A stretch of 64,000 bases of DNA, from contig CACXUY010000006.1 of the NCBI GenBank assembly GCA_902770965.1, positions 1 to 64,000 on the forward strand, in the 5' to 3' direction. The DNA comes from an uncultured Lachnospiraceae bacterium. GTDB lineage: Bacteria > Bacillota > Clostridia > Lachnospirales > Lachnospiraceae. The notes beneath the pieces were generated by a model. That model was not told the origin of the DNA, made no database searches, and saw only the letters and a program-made list of their open reading frames with translations. Position numbers and translations under genes: made by a program. Position 1 is the stretch's first letter; every line of letters begins with the position of its first letter. Below are positions 36,296-44,061 of this stretch, one piece after another.

Positions 36296-37819
36296 TCATG
36301 CATGCCCCTCTGGCTCGTAAACAGCCTCGAGGATCCGCTTCGTCTTCTCCGTGACCAGATAATCGTCATTGACTCTATACCCGACCACCCAGATGACAGC
36401 CTTATCATCCGCCAAAATCGGAATATGTCCGCGCTCTTTGGCCGGTATGCGAAGATCGATCATGAGGCTTTTCACGGTTTTTGTCCCTACGCCCTTGAGA
36501 CTGATCTTGTCGCCCGTCATCCGAAAACGAATCTCCGGCTTATTGTTCATCTTATCATAGTCAAACCACTTAGTATACTTTTTTTTAGGAATTAATTGCT
36601 CATGACACGTCTGATTCTGAAACACTCTTAGTTTCATCCGTCCGGAAATGGATCTGACCTCATCCACAACGTCCGAAGCCGCCCCGGTCTCAGGGCTTGC
36701 GCCAATGCCTTGTGGCCCCATGCTCCTTTTGGAGACAAGCGTTATGGTTTCATACCCGCGTTCCGCCGTGATGCCATATGGCAGGTCAATCCGACTCCCG
36801 ACCTTCTTCCCGGCAAGCTCCGCCAGAGCCACCATATGGACCCTGCCTATGTCCTTGCGGGAGCCTGACAGGAGCTCCATGGCACGGCGCATGCCCATCC
36901 TGACTATCAGTGAAGGAGAGCGGCTGATCTCTGAGATGGCAAGCTCCAAAAAACCGGCATTATACGCTGATTGATCCACGCTTGCTCCGCAGCATGCAGC
37001 TGCTCTCTCCAGCCACCCCGCCGCGGCTTCCTCCAGATAGGCGGCTACCTCTCCGGCATCTTCCGCAAGCGCCGCGATATGTTCCGCTGCCTGTGGGTTG
37101 ATCTCGTTCTCTATATAAGGAAGAATATGGTTTCTGATCCGGTTTCTGGTCTGTTCATATTCCAGATTCGTGGAATCTGTACACCAGCAAATGCCCCTGG
37201 CACTTAGATAATCCTCTATCTCCGTCCTTTTCGCGAACAGAAGCGGCCTGATGATCATGCCTCGCTTAGGGAGCATCCCTCGAATACCCTCGATGCCGGA
37301 GCCTCGGAAAATGTTAAGCAGCACCGTCTCTGCCTGATCATCACGGTGGTGCGCGACGGCGATCAGGCTTCTGAAAGGACCATGGGGACTGCCCTCGTCC
37401 GCCATGCCTGAGAATCGAAGTCTCTCTTCTTCCAGGAACTCATAACGCCGTAACCTGGCGGCTTCTTCAAGGGACAGGCCCCGGGCGGCTTTCAATTCAC
37501 CCTCAGGTATGCTTCTTTGCGCAAATTCTATGCCGAGCTCCCGGCAAAAATTCTCAGTGAACTCAGCATCCCTTATTGATTCGTCTCCACGTATTCCATG
37601 CTCAACATGAAGCGCGGACACTGTGGCTCCAAGCCGGTCTTTGATCTCGGCAAGACAGCACAAGAGGCAAATGGAATCCGCGCCGCCGCTGACAGCCACA
37701 ACCACATGGTCGCCGCGCCTTATGAGATCGTTATCTTCAACGTACCTGAGCATCCTTCCAGTCAGCCCGTACAGCCTTCCGGTCTCTCCACGCGTCACGC
37801 CGATCTGTGTATCATTCAT
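36296..37819 (-). CDS. tilS: tRNA(Ile)-lysidine synthase
   Basis: Modifies C34 of the AUA-reading tRNA-Ile to lysidine, an essential step for decoding. About 507 residues, with the PP-loop VVVAVSGGADSICLL near residue 40, HVEHGIRGDESIRD and AHHRDDQAETVLLNIFRGSG, followed by linker and C-terminal TilS domains (WFDYDKM, RIPAKERGHIPIL). The start is uncertain: ATGs at 37819, 37831 and 37852 are in frame. The first is preferred from GGGGAGA spacing, and all overlap or nearly abut the divIC end. Confidence 0.95.
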   Translation of the reverse strand: MNDTQIGVTRGETGRLYGLTGRMLRYVEDNDLIRRGDHVVVAVSGGADSICLLCCLAEIKDRLGATVSALHVEHGIRGDESIRDAEFTENFCRELGIEFAQRSIPEGELKAARGLSLEEAARLRRYEFLEEERLRFSGMADEGSPHGPFRSLIAVAHHRDDQAETVLLNIFRGSGIEGIRGMLPKRGMIIRPLLFAKRTEIEDYLSARGICWCTDSTNLEYEQTRNRIRNHILPYIENEINPQAAEHIAALAEDAGEVAAYLEEAAAGWLERAAACCGASVDQSAYNAGFLELAISEISRSPSLIVRMGMRRAMELLSGSRKDIGRVHMVALAELAGKKVGSRIDLPYGITAERGYETITLVSKRSMGPQGIGASPETGAASDVVDEVRSISGRMKLRVFQNQTCHEQLIPKKKYTKWFDYDKMNNKPEIRFRMTGDKISLKGVGTKTVKSLMIDLRIPAKERGHIPILADDKAVIWVVGYRVNDDYLVTEKTKRILEAVYEPEGHA

Positions 37820-38180
37820 CTGCCTGTTCATTCTCCCCGGCCTGCCCGCCATATGTCACGGTCTGTCCGGCTGTGACGGCCTGTTCGTCCGGCTCGGCTG
37901 CCTCTGTTTCGGGATAGCCCAGGTGGAGCTTTGCCTTGGCCTCATCCTCTACATACTGATTTGATTTGATATATGCGGCACTCTCTTCGAGTTCCTTAGC
38001 CCTCTGACTCTCGGCCTCATACGCCGCAGCCACTTCTCTCTCCTTGTCGGCATAATAATGCTCCGTTTTTATCAAAGTAATCATTTTCAAGGATAAAAAG
38101 GCAGCGATCAGAACAGTAACCGTGATTAACCAAACGGCCGATCTGCTCATTCGCTGCCTCTTTCTTTTCGAAACTGCCAT
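37812..38180 (-). CDS. divIC: Septum formation initiator, DivIC/FtsB family
   Basis: A small bitopic division protein of 122 residues: short basic cytoplasmic N-terminus, one membrane helix (about 14-34) and an extracytoplasmic coiled coil (KEREVAAAYEAESQRAKELEE) ending in the family-typical YVEDEAKAKLHLGYP. An acidic, Gly/Gln-rich tail follows. Homologues form the FtsL-DivIC-DivIB complex at the septum. The ATG follows AGGAGGGGCTGAA. Repeat A1 lies 90 bp upstream. Confidence 0.88.
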   Translation of the reverse strand: MAVSKRKRQRMSRSAVWLITVTVLIAAFLSLKMITLIKTEHYYADKEREVAAAYEAESQRAKELEESAAYIKSNQYVEDEAKAKLHLGYPETEAAEPDEQAVTAGQTVTYGGQAGENEQADE

Positions 38181-38270
38181 TTCAGCCCCTCCTGATCGTC
38201 ATCCATGATCTTAACTGCCCTCCGCGATTAACCAATAAGATATCGAGGAGCTTTTATATGTCCTTTCTAA

Positions 38271-38390
38271 GCAAACATCCATAGCACGCCTGTGCTGCCA
38301 CAACGTGTGAAAGTTGTGGCAGCATACAGGCGATGTATGTATGCTGCCCTATATGGCCACCCGCTTCGCGGTGACCAGATTTCAAGGTAA
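38271..38390 (-). repeat. Dispersed repeat A, copy 1 (two-hairpin element)
   Basis: A 120-bp copy in the rqcP-divIC gap, oriented toward divIC. Main hairpin: CGCCTGTGCTGCCACAAC against GTTGTGGCAGCATACAGGCG with loop GTGTGAAA. A smaller hairpin with a GAA loop sits nearer the other end. The bounds are GTTTGC at the divIC side and TTAC at the far side. Confidence 0.9.
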
Positions 38391-38500
38391 TGCAGACACG
38401 GAGCTGATCCAACTGACCCGCTCTATGCAGCTTATGTATGGCATCCGTCGATAATCCGTCGATATGACTAATTCTCTGTGATCGGCCATTCTGAAAGCAG

Positions 38501-38740
38501 TCAGATGTATTTAAACATTTCCTTCGCTTCATCCTTCTTGACAGTCTCCTTAACGTCAACTACCTCGACCCTCACCGTCCTGGCTCCGAATCCGATCTCG
38601 ATGACGTCACCTGCCTTGACCTCGGCGGATGCCTTCGCGACGCGTCCGTTTATCGTGACTCGCCCCGCGTCACATGCCTCGTTCGCGACTGTGCGCCGCT
38701 TTATCAGACGCGATACCTTCAAATATTTATCTAATCTCAT
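38501..38740 (-). CDS. rqcP: S4-domain RNA-binding protein RqcP (YabO)
   Basis: A 79-residue S4 protein (MRLDKYLKVSRLIKRRTVAN, then GRVTINGRVAKASAEVKAGD). RqcP binds the obstructed 50S subunit and assists RqcH in adding alanine tails to stalled chains. The ATG at 38740 follows GGAGCTGGAG. It sits between hupA and divIC as in other Firmicutes. The ~320 bp downstream hold repeat A1 rather than yabP and yabQ. Confidence 0.92.
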   Translation of the reverse strand: MRLDKYLKVSRLIKRRTVANEACDAGRVTINGRVAKASAEVKAGDVIEIGFGARTVRVEVVDVKETVKKDEAKEMFKYI

Positions 38741-38935
38741 CTCCAGCTCCAATCCTACGGCAGCTCTGTCTGCCACCGTTTCTGACCGTTGATAGTTATT
38801 ATGCTGACTTACCATCCGCAGCAAGTACTATCTTCCGTCATTATCATCCACATCTTTAGCTGTCTGCCGCTTTATCCGACCAACGAAATAACCGGCCGCC
38901 GCCAAAGCTCAGCCTTCCGTATTCAACAGTCGCTA

Positions 38936-39027
38936 TACTCTGCGCGGACACTCCTGCGCGTTTACTCCTGCGCGTATACTCCGCACTGATACTTCTGCGC
39001 TGATATTATGCGCTGATACTCTGCGTA
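38936..39027. repeat. 13-15-bp imperfect tandem repeats
   Basis: Six or seven units of the form ACTCCTGCGCGTAT or ACTTCTGCGCTGAT lie between rqcP and hupA and end at the hupA stop region. The rest of 38741-39029 shows no gene. Confidence 0.8.
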
Positions 39028-39029
39028 TC

Positions 39030-39302
39030 TCATCCGACCCTCTCTTTAAGGGCATCTGCCGCCTTAAACACCGGTACCTTTTCCGGCTTTCTCTCTTCCT
39101 TCATTCCGCTGACAGGATTGTAGACCTGTCTCGTGGCTTTTTCGATGACCTTAAACGTACCAAAGCCTTGAAGCCTCACGGTCTCCCCCTCAGAGAGTGT
39201 CTCCGCAATGATCTCGGCAAATGCCTTGACCGCGTCATCCGCTGCCCGAAAGCCCAGGCCAGTTCTGTCAGCTATTCTTGTGCTAAGTTCTTTTCTGTTC
39301 AT
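39030..39302 (-). CDS. hupA: HU-family DNA-binding protein
   Basis: A 90-residue histone-like protein (MNRKELSTRIADRTGLG, then VRLQGFGTFKVIEKATRQVYNPVSG) that bends and compacts DNA. The start at 39302 is fixed by homology, since no clear ribosome site is seen; the upstream 75 bp are a tandem repeat. A promoter at 39546-39574 would give a leader of about 240 bases. Confidence 0.93.
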   Translation of the reverse strand: MNRKELSTRIADRTGLGFRAADDAVKAFAEIIAETLSEGETVRLQGFGTFKVIEKATRQVYNPVSGMKEERKPEKVPVFKAADALKERVG

Positions 39303-39303
39303 A

Positions 39304-39379
39304 AACTGTGAATAAAACCTGTAAAATAAAACCTGTAAAATAAGCCTGCAAATATAACCTGTAAGAATAAAATCTGTGT
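39304..39379. repeat. 14-bp tandem repeats in the hupA leader
   Basis: Five to six units of AACCTGTAAAATAA type directly precede the HU start codon and occupy the place where a ribosome site should be. Confidence 0.85.
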
Positions 39380-39397
39380 GCCAATGCTGATAATAGA

Positions 39398-39423
39398 GTA
39401 GACCTGCATGCCAGACAGCTGGC
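39398..39423 (-). repeat. Short hairpin-plus-tail relative of repeats A and B
   Basis: GCCAG-ACAG-CTGGC followed on the minus strand by ATGCAGGTCTAC, inside the hupA leader and pointing toward hupA. Same tail as repeats A and B. Confidence 0.6.
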
Positions 39424-39545
39424 AACACCCTGCACATAACGCCCTGGAGATTGCTCCGCGCTGCGCGCTCCCGCGATCCGCAACATATTCTCGCATTTTT
39501 CGTTGGTTTCGCCGACCCATGCCCAGGCTGCGATAGATGAATCCA

Positions 39546-39574
39546 ACGATAGCATTTTGCACGATATTTGTCAA
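39546..39574 (-). promoter_or_regulatory. Promoter of hupA
   Basis: TTGACA (39574-39569), a 17-bp spacer and TATCGT (39551-39546) on the minus strand. Confidence 0.55.
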
Positions 39575-39580
39575 GAAAAC

Positions 39581-39701
39581 TTCACTTTGAAAGTCGGGTC
39601 CCGCGAAGCGGGTGGCCATTTAGGGATGCATACATCCATCGCCTGTATGCTGCCACAACTTTCATACGTTGTGGCAGCACAGGCGTGCTATGTAGGTTTA
39701 C
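39581..39701 (+). repeat. Dispersed repeat A, copy 2
   Basis: A 121-bp copy in the opposite orientation to A1. Main hairpin CGCCTGTATGCTGCCACAAC / GTTGTGGCAGCACAGGCG with loop TTTCATAC; second hairpin CCCGC-GAA-GCGGG. Its right end GGTTTAC includes the stop codon of the zinc-importer permease gene, so it defines that protein's C-terminus. Confidence 0.9.
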
Positions 39702-40534
39702 TCTCCAACAACCCTTCCGACTGCGCAGCAGACGGCGAAAGCGGCAACATCAACCGCCACTATCGTTGAACCCACTGGTGTACCCGCAAGAATGGATATC
39801 AGGATTCCGAAAAAGGCACAGAGCACCGAAAGGATCGCCGAAAAAACTGTTACCCTCTTGAAGCTGTCAAAGACCCGCATGGCAGACAGCGCGGGGAATA
39901 TCACCAGCGCGGATATCAGCAGCGACCCTACGAGATTCATCGCCAGAACTATTATTACAGCGATGATGACCGCGATAAGGAGGTTGTATCTGTCCGTCTT
40001 CGTCCCCGCTGCGTTCGCAAATGTTTCATCAAACGTCACGGCAAATATCTTATTATAGAAGAAAACGAATACCGCCACCACAATTACAGACATGACCACA
40101 CAGAGATATACCTCAGATGTAGTGAGCGTGAGTATCGACACCGACCCGAACAGGCTGCTGCACACATCACCGGCAAGGTTTGCCGACGTGGAAAAAATAT
40201 TCATTATAAGATAGCCAAATGCTAATGCGCCCACCGAGATCATGGCTATCGCGGCATCGCCTTTTATCTTGGTGTCCTGCCCGGTCCTCAGCAGCAGGAC
40301 CGCGCTTATTACAGTGATCGGCATCACGAGCAGCATTTCGTTGGTCAGGTTCAGTACGGCTCCTATTGACATCGCGCCAAAAGCCACATGGGACAATCCG
40401 TCTCCTATGAACGAAAACCGCTTTAGCACAAGGGTCACACCGAAGAGGGATGAGCACAAGGCTATGAGCATGCCGACGATCAGGGCATTTCTCACAAAAG
40501 GATATTGAAGATATATGATGAGCTTCTCTATCAT
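39698..40534 (-). CDS. Zinc/manganese ABC transporter permease
   Basis: A 278-residue ABC-3 family permease with about eight membrane helices (LKRFSFIGDGLSHVAFGAMSIG; LLISALVIFPALSAMR). It is the membrane channel of the importer encoded with the next two genes. The start overlaps the ATPase stop by 4 bp. Its stop codon lies within repeat A2. Confidence 0.92.
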   Translation of the reverse strand: MIEKLIIYLQYPFVRNALIVGMLIALCSSLFGVTLVLKRFSFIGDGLSHVAFGAMSIGAVLNLTNEMLLVMPITVISAVLLLRTGQDTKIKGDAAIAMISVGALAFGYLIMNIFSTSANLAGDVCSSLFGSVSILTLTTSEVYLCVVMSVIVVAVFVFFYNKIFAVTFDETFANAAGTKTDRYNLLIAVIIAVIIVLAMNLVGSLLISALVIFPALSAMRVFDSFKRVTVFSAILSVLCAFFGILISILAGTPVGSTIVAVDVAAFAVCCAVGRVVGE

Positions 40535-41400
40535 CTCGTCCCCTCTCCTTCCGAATCCCCTTCACGCTGTCGCGGAGCATTCTTATCCATGCTGTCACGG
40601 CCACTATCACTGGCCTTGCCGCTGTCAACTACGACCCCGCCGCTGTCAACACCGGCCTTACCACTGTCAACTCCGACCTCACCGCTGACAGCACTGCCAT
40701 TATCCTCATCATCCGAGGCAAATACCTTCCCGGCATCGCTCTCCAGATACTCCTCTTTCGTGCCGAAAAATACCTTCGATCCGATGTGAAGGATGTGGGT
40801 GGCGTACCTCACCGCCGCGACTATATCATGAGAGATCATTATGATCGTGATGCCCTCTTTGTTAAGTTCAGAAACCAGATCATACATCTCCGCCGCCGCC
40901 ATGGGATCAAGACCCGTCACCGGTTCGTCCAGAAGCAGTATCTTCCTTGTCGCGCAAAGAGCCCGCGCCAACAGCACTCTCTGCTGCTGCCCGCCGGAAA
41001 GGTCACGGTAACAGCGGTCGGCCAGCGAGCTTATATGCATGCGCTCCATATTTTCTTCAGCGAGACGCTTTTCTTCCTTATTGTAAAAAGGACGAAGGCC
41101 GCATCTGCCCTGGCAGCCTGACACGACTATCTCCCTGACGGATGCGGGGAAATCCTTTTGAACCACTGTCTGTTGAGGCAGATAACCTATCTCATTTCTC
41201 TTCAGCCCTCCGCCGATGATTATCTTTCCGCTGACGGGCTCATGCAGACGGAGCAAGGTCCTCATCAGCGTGGTCTTTCCTGAACCATTTTCACCCACGA
41301 TGCAGAGATAGTCCCCCTCATTTACCGTGAAATTCAGGTTTCCGACCACCGAGCGGGAATCGTACCCGACAGAAAGCTGCTGTGCGCAAAGCAGAGTCAT
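40531..41400 (-). CDS. Zinc/manganese ABC transporter ATP-binding protein
   Basis: A 289-residue ABC ATPase (Walker A GENGSGKTT near 40, signature LSGGQQQRVLLARAL, Walker B ILLLDEPVTGLD, His switch MISHD). After the normal domain it carries a tail of about 50 residues made of VDSGKAG units from a 21-bp tandem repeat, absent from typical family members. Overlaps of 1 and 4 bp with its neighbours indicate a tight operon. Confidence 0.93.
   Translation of the reverse strand: MTLLCAQQLSVGYDSRSVVGNLNFTVNEGDYLCIVGENGSGKTTLMRTLLRLHEPVSGKIIIGGGLKRNEIGYLPQQTVVQKDFPASVREIVVSGCQGRCGLRPFYNKEEKRLAEENMERMHISSLADRCYRDLSGGQQQRVLLARALCATRKILLLDEPVTGLDPMAAAEMYDLVSELNKEGITIIMISHDIVAAVRYATHILHIGSKVFFGTKEEYLESDAGKVFASDDEDNGSAVSGEVGVDSGKAGVDSGGVVVDSGKASDSGRDSMDKNAPRQREGDSEGEGTR
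40618..40701. repeat. 21-bp in-frame tandem repeats
   Basis: Four units of GCCGCTGTCAACWMCGRCCY type at 40618, 40639, 40660 and 40681 encode the VDSGKAG tail of the ATPase. Confidence 0.87.
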
Positions 41401-42419
41401 TAACCCAGAGCCTCCTTCAATACTTCAAGATTCTTCTCCATGATCGACAAATATGTCGCCCCGGCGGCCATATCCTTAGCGTTTATTGACTGCATGGAAT
41501 CAAGAGTCAGGATCGCCTGATCCTTGTTTTTTGTCGCCTGTACGATGATCCTGGCCAGCTTGTCATCAGAGCCGTCTATCGTCATGACAGCGCCTATGCC
41601 GAGTTCATCGATCTTATCAGCAAGGAAAGCGATAGTCTCGAAGCTCGCCTCCGTCTCCGCGGAGCAGCCGGGAAACGCGGCGTAGTAATCAAGACCATAA
41701 TCCTCGACCAGATACCTGAAAGGGAAACGATCCCCGAAGAGCAGCCTTCGCGAGGAAGCTGCGCCGACCGCGGCCTGATATTCTTCATCTAAGGCTTCCA
41801 GCTGATCAACATATCTCGCAAGATTGCTCTCGTAAGCCGCGTCATTTTCAGGATCAAGCCGGCTTATTGCGTCCTTGATCACTCCCGCGCAGATCGCCGC
41901 GTTTCTGACGGACAGCCACACATGTTCATCCGCCTCATCCTCTTCCTCTTCCTCATCATCGTGTTCATGCCTTTTCTGCCGCATACCCTCCACAAGCTCC
42001 TCGGTTCTGACGGCATCTCCTAGCTCCTCGATGAGATTGACAGCCCTAATATCCTTGTTCGCCGCCTCCTTAAGCGCGTCCTGCACCCAGTCGTCCGACT
42101 CGCCTCCCACGTATATGAACAGATCGCAGGTGGATATCCTCAAGATCTCGTCAACTGTCGGCTGATGGCTGTGAAGATCAACGCCCTTGTCGATGAGGAG
42201 GCTCACGTCCACACTCTCACTGTCAGCGCCGACAACATTCATCGCCCAGTCATATAAAGGAAAAATAGTGGCCACGACCTTTAATTTACCGGAGCCCTGC
42301 CCATCTTCCTCATCAAATGAGCCACGACTGCCAAGGCTTCCCACATAGACGGTCCATGTAAGAACGGACAGCATCACAAAAATGACAGCCGCAACCACTA
42401 TCATTTGCTTATTCTTCAT
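41400..42419 (-). CDS. Zinc/manganese ABC transporter substrate-binding protein
   Basis: A 339-residue cluster 9 metal-binding protein. An N-terminal hydrophobic segment (about 5-28) has no lipobox cysteine, so it is probably membrane-anchored by its uncleaved signal rather than a lipoprotein. Ligand candidates are LHSHQPT and DEHVW; the usual third His region reads FGDRFPFRY, with Asp in its place. An acidic, His-containing loop (KRHEHDDEEEEEDEADEH) is the type of metal-collecting loop seen in zinc-specific members. Metal choice (Zn or Mn) is not settled. It overlaps the ATPase gene by one base. Confidence 0.88.
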   Translation of the reverse strand: MKNKQMIVVAAVIFVMLSVLTWTVYVGSLGSRGSFDEEDGQGSGKLKVVATIFPLYDWAMNVVGADSESVDVSLLIDKGVDLHSHQPTVDEILRISTCDLFIYVGGESDDWVQDALKEAANKDIRAVNLIEELGDAVRTEELVEGMRQKRHEHDDEEEEEDEADEHVWLSVRNAAICAGVIKDAISRLDPENDAAYESNLARYVDQLEALDEEYQAAVGAASSRRLLFGDRFPFRYLVEDYGLDYYAAFPGCSAETEASFETIAFLADKIDELGIGAVMTIDGSDDKLARIIVQATKNKDQAILTLDSMQSINAKDMAAGATYLSIMEKNLEVLKEALG

Positions 42420-42477
42420 CTGATTTTCTTCCGGCTTCCCTCTTCCAATCCTTTTTTGGTTTCTTATGTCATGAGGC

Positions 42478-43809
42478 TTATCTTAACCTATTTGCGGCCT
42501 CAAAGTAAACCCTTTCTTCATCAATCTTAATACAATGTCCGTCCTTCACGACTATTTCACCATTGACGATGACCGTCTCTACCTCTGAACCGTTGGCTGC
42601 ATAGGCAAGCCCGGAAATGATGTTGTTGAAGGGCCGCATCTGGGGACGGTCAAGGGAAAGGACAGCCAGATCCGCTTTGCAGCCCGCGGCTATCCTGCCG
42701 GTGTTAAGACCCAGTGCCTTCGCGCCGTTCACGGTAGCGATCTTAAGAGTTTCCTGAGCGCTTAGAGCAACCGCGTTCTCATGGCTTCCCTTGTGTATCA
42801 GCGAAAGCAGGTTCATCTCACGGAAAAGGTTAAGTCCGTTGTTGCTCGCCGCGCCGTCCGTACCGATGGCGACATTGACCCCCGCCATCAGCATCTCCGG
42901 CACCGGCGCGAAACCATTGCCAAGCTTCATGTTGCTGGCAGGGTTCGTGACGACCGACACATCATGCTCGGCCAAGATCCTGATGTCATCCGGCTCCGCC
43001 TGTACCGCGTGCGCCACTATGACCGGCAAATCGAACAGCCCTATGGACTCCGCGTAAGCTATGGGGGTCATCCCGCAGCGCCCCCTCATGTCAGCTGTTT
43101 CCTGCCTGCTCTCTGAGAGATGGATATGAAGGCGCAGTCCCCGCCGCTCCGCCTCGGCCATACAGACCCTGAGGCCCTCCTTATCGCAAGTATAAGGAGC
43201 ATGGGGCGCTATCGTGAATGAAAGCAATGGGCTGCCGCTCCAGCGCTCTATTTCTTCCGAGACTTCCCTGAGCCTGCGTTCAAGACCGGAGCGACCTTCG
43301 GTATTGGATATGCCCCTTCCGATCAACGCCCTTATACCTGAATCGACCGCCGCCTTCGTAGTCTGATGAATATGCATATGCATGTCGTTGAAGCAGGTGG
43401 TGCCCGATCTTAACAGTTCCATGATTCCGAGCATAGCCCCCCAATAGGCATCCTCAGGAAGCATCCTGTCTTCATGCGGCATGACCCCATCAAAAAGCCA
43501 CTGCGCGAAAGGCACATCGTCCGCCAGATTCCGAAAAAGCGTCATATAGTTGTGAGTATGGGCGTTGATAAGCCCCGGTATGACCAGGCGGTTCGTGCCA
43601 TCGATGACGATGTCCGGCTTAAATGCAGCCGCCTGATTGGAGGGTGAGATGCATGGGGTGCCCGCGATATCATCATCGTCCGGCTCACCCACATACAGGA
43701 TCGAGTCCCCGCATATCGCGACATCCTTCTCTTCTATAGTAAAATACCTTCCGCGCGGCGCGTCATCATTATATATGAGCACCTTCGGGTTCTTTATCAA
43801 AATACTCAT
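42478..43809 (-). CDS. mtaD: S-adenosylhomocysteine/5-methylthioadenosine deaminase-like amidohydrolase
   Basis: A 443-residue metal-dependent amidohydrolase with NAHTHNYMTLFRNLADD (first metal His pair near 83), FTIAPHAPYTCDKE, LHIHLSES, IVAHAVQAEP and the terminal Asp in AIGTDGAASNNGLN. The pattern is that of the MtaD/SAH-deaminase branch, which deaminates SAH, MTA or adenosine to inosyl products. The ATG at 43809 follows GGGAGACTAAACTC. SAH hydrolase lies 1.7 kb away, supporting a role in SAH disposal. Guanine or other deaminase activity cannot be excluded. Confidence 0.85.
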   Translation of the reverse strand: MSILIKNPKVLIYNDDAPRGRYFTIEEKDVAICGDSILYVGEPDDDDIAGTPCISPSNQAAAFKPDIVIDGTNRLVIPGLINAHTHNYMTLFRNLADDVPFAQWLFDGVMPHEDRMLPEDAYWGAMLGIMELLRSGTTCFNDMHMHIHQTTKAAVDSGIRALIGRGISNTEGRSGLERRLREVSEEIERWSGSPLLSFTIAPHAPYTCDKEGLRVCMAEAERRGLRLHIHLSESRQETADMRGRCGMTPIAYAESIGLFDLPVIVAHAVQAEPDDIRILAEHDVSVVTNPASNMKLGNGFAPVPEMLMAGVNVAIGTDGAASNNGLNLFREMNLLSLIHKGSHENAVALSAQETLKIATVNGAKALGLNTGRIAAGCKADLAVLSLDRPQMRPFNNIISGLAYAANGSEVETVIVNGEIVVKDGHCIKIDEERVYFEAANRLR

Positions 43810-43971
43810 GAGTTTAGTCTCCCGCTTTATCCATATCTTGTCTGCGAGCGTCTGCTCTGCCATCGACCCCGAATAATTATCTTTTGTCAATCGAAATCGT
43901 AAAAAGCACTGCTGTAATTCATGTCCTGAAATGCAACAATTATCTGTAATTATAATTTTTCTCGTTTTTGC

Positions 43972-44000
43972 TTGATTTTTTAGGTTCAATATAAGATAAT
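43972..44000 (+). promoter_or_regulatory. Promoter of the symporter gene
   Basis: TTGATT (43972-43977), a 17-bp spacer and GATAAT (43995-44000). The overlapping AGATAATATCT is a perfect palindrome that could be an operator. Confidence 0.6.
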
Positions 44001-44061
44001 ATCTTGTATTAAGATCAATTCACGCAAAATACTTTATAAAAACAGAAGGGAGTTCTTTCAA

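Noticed and set aside
38254-38559. A ~100-codon minus-strand frame over repeat A1 (and similar frames over A2 and the ssnA leader)
   Set aside because: The similar peptides come from the repeat DNA itself; frames have no ribosome sites and the conserved feature is the hairpin, not codon use.
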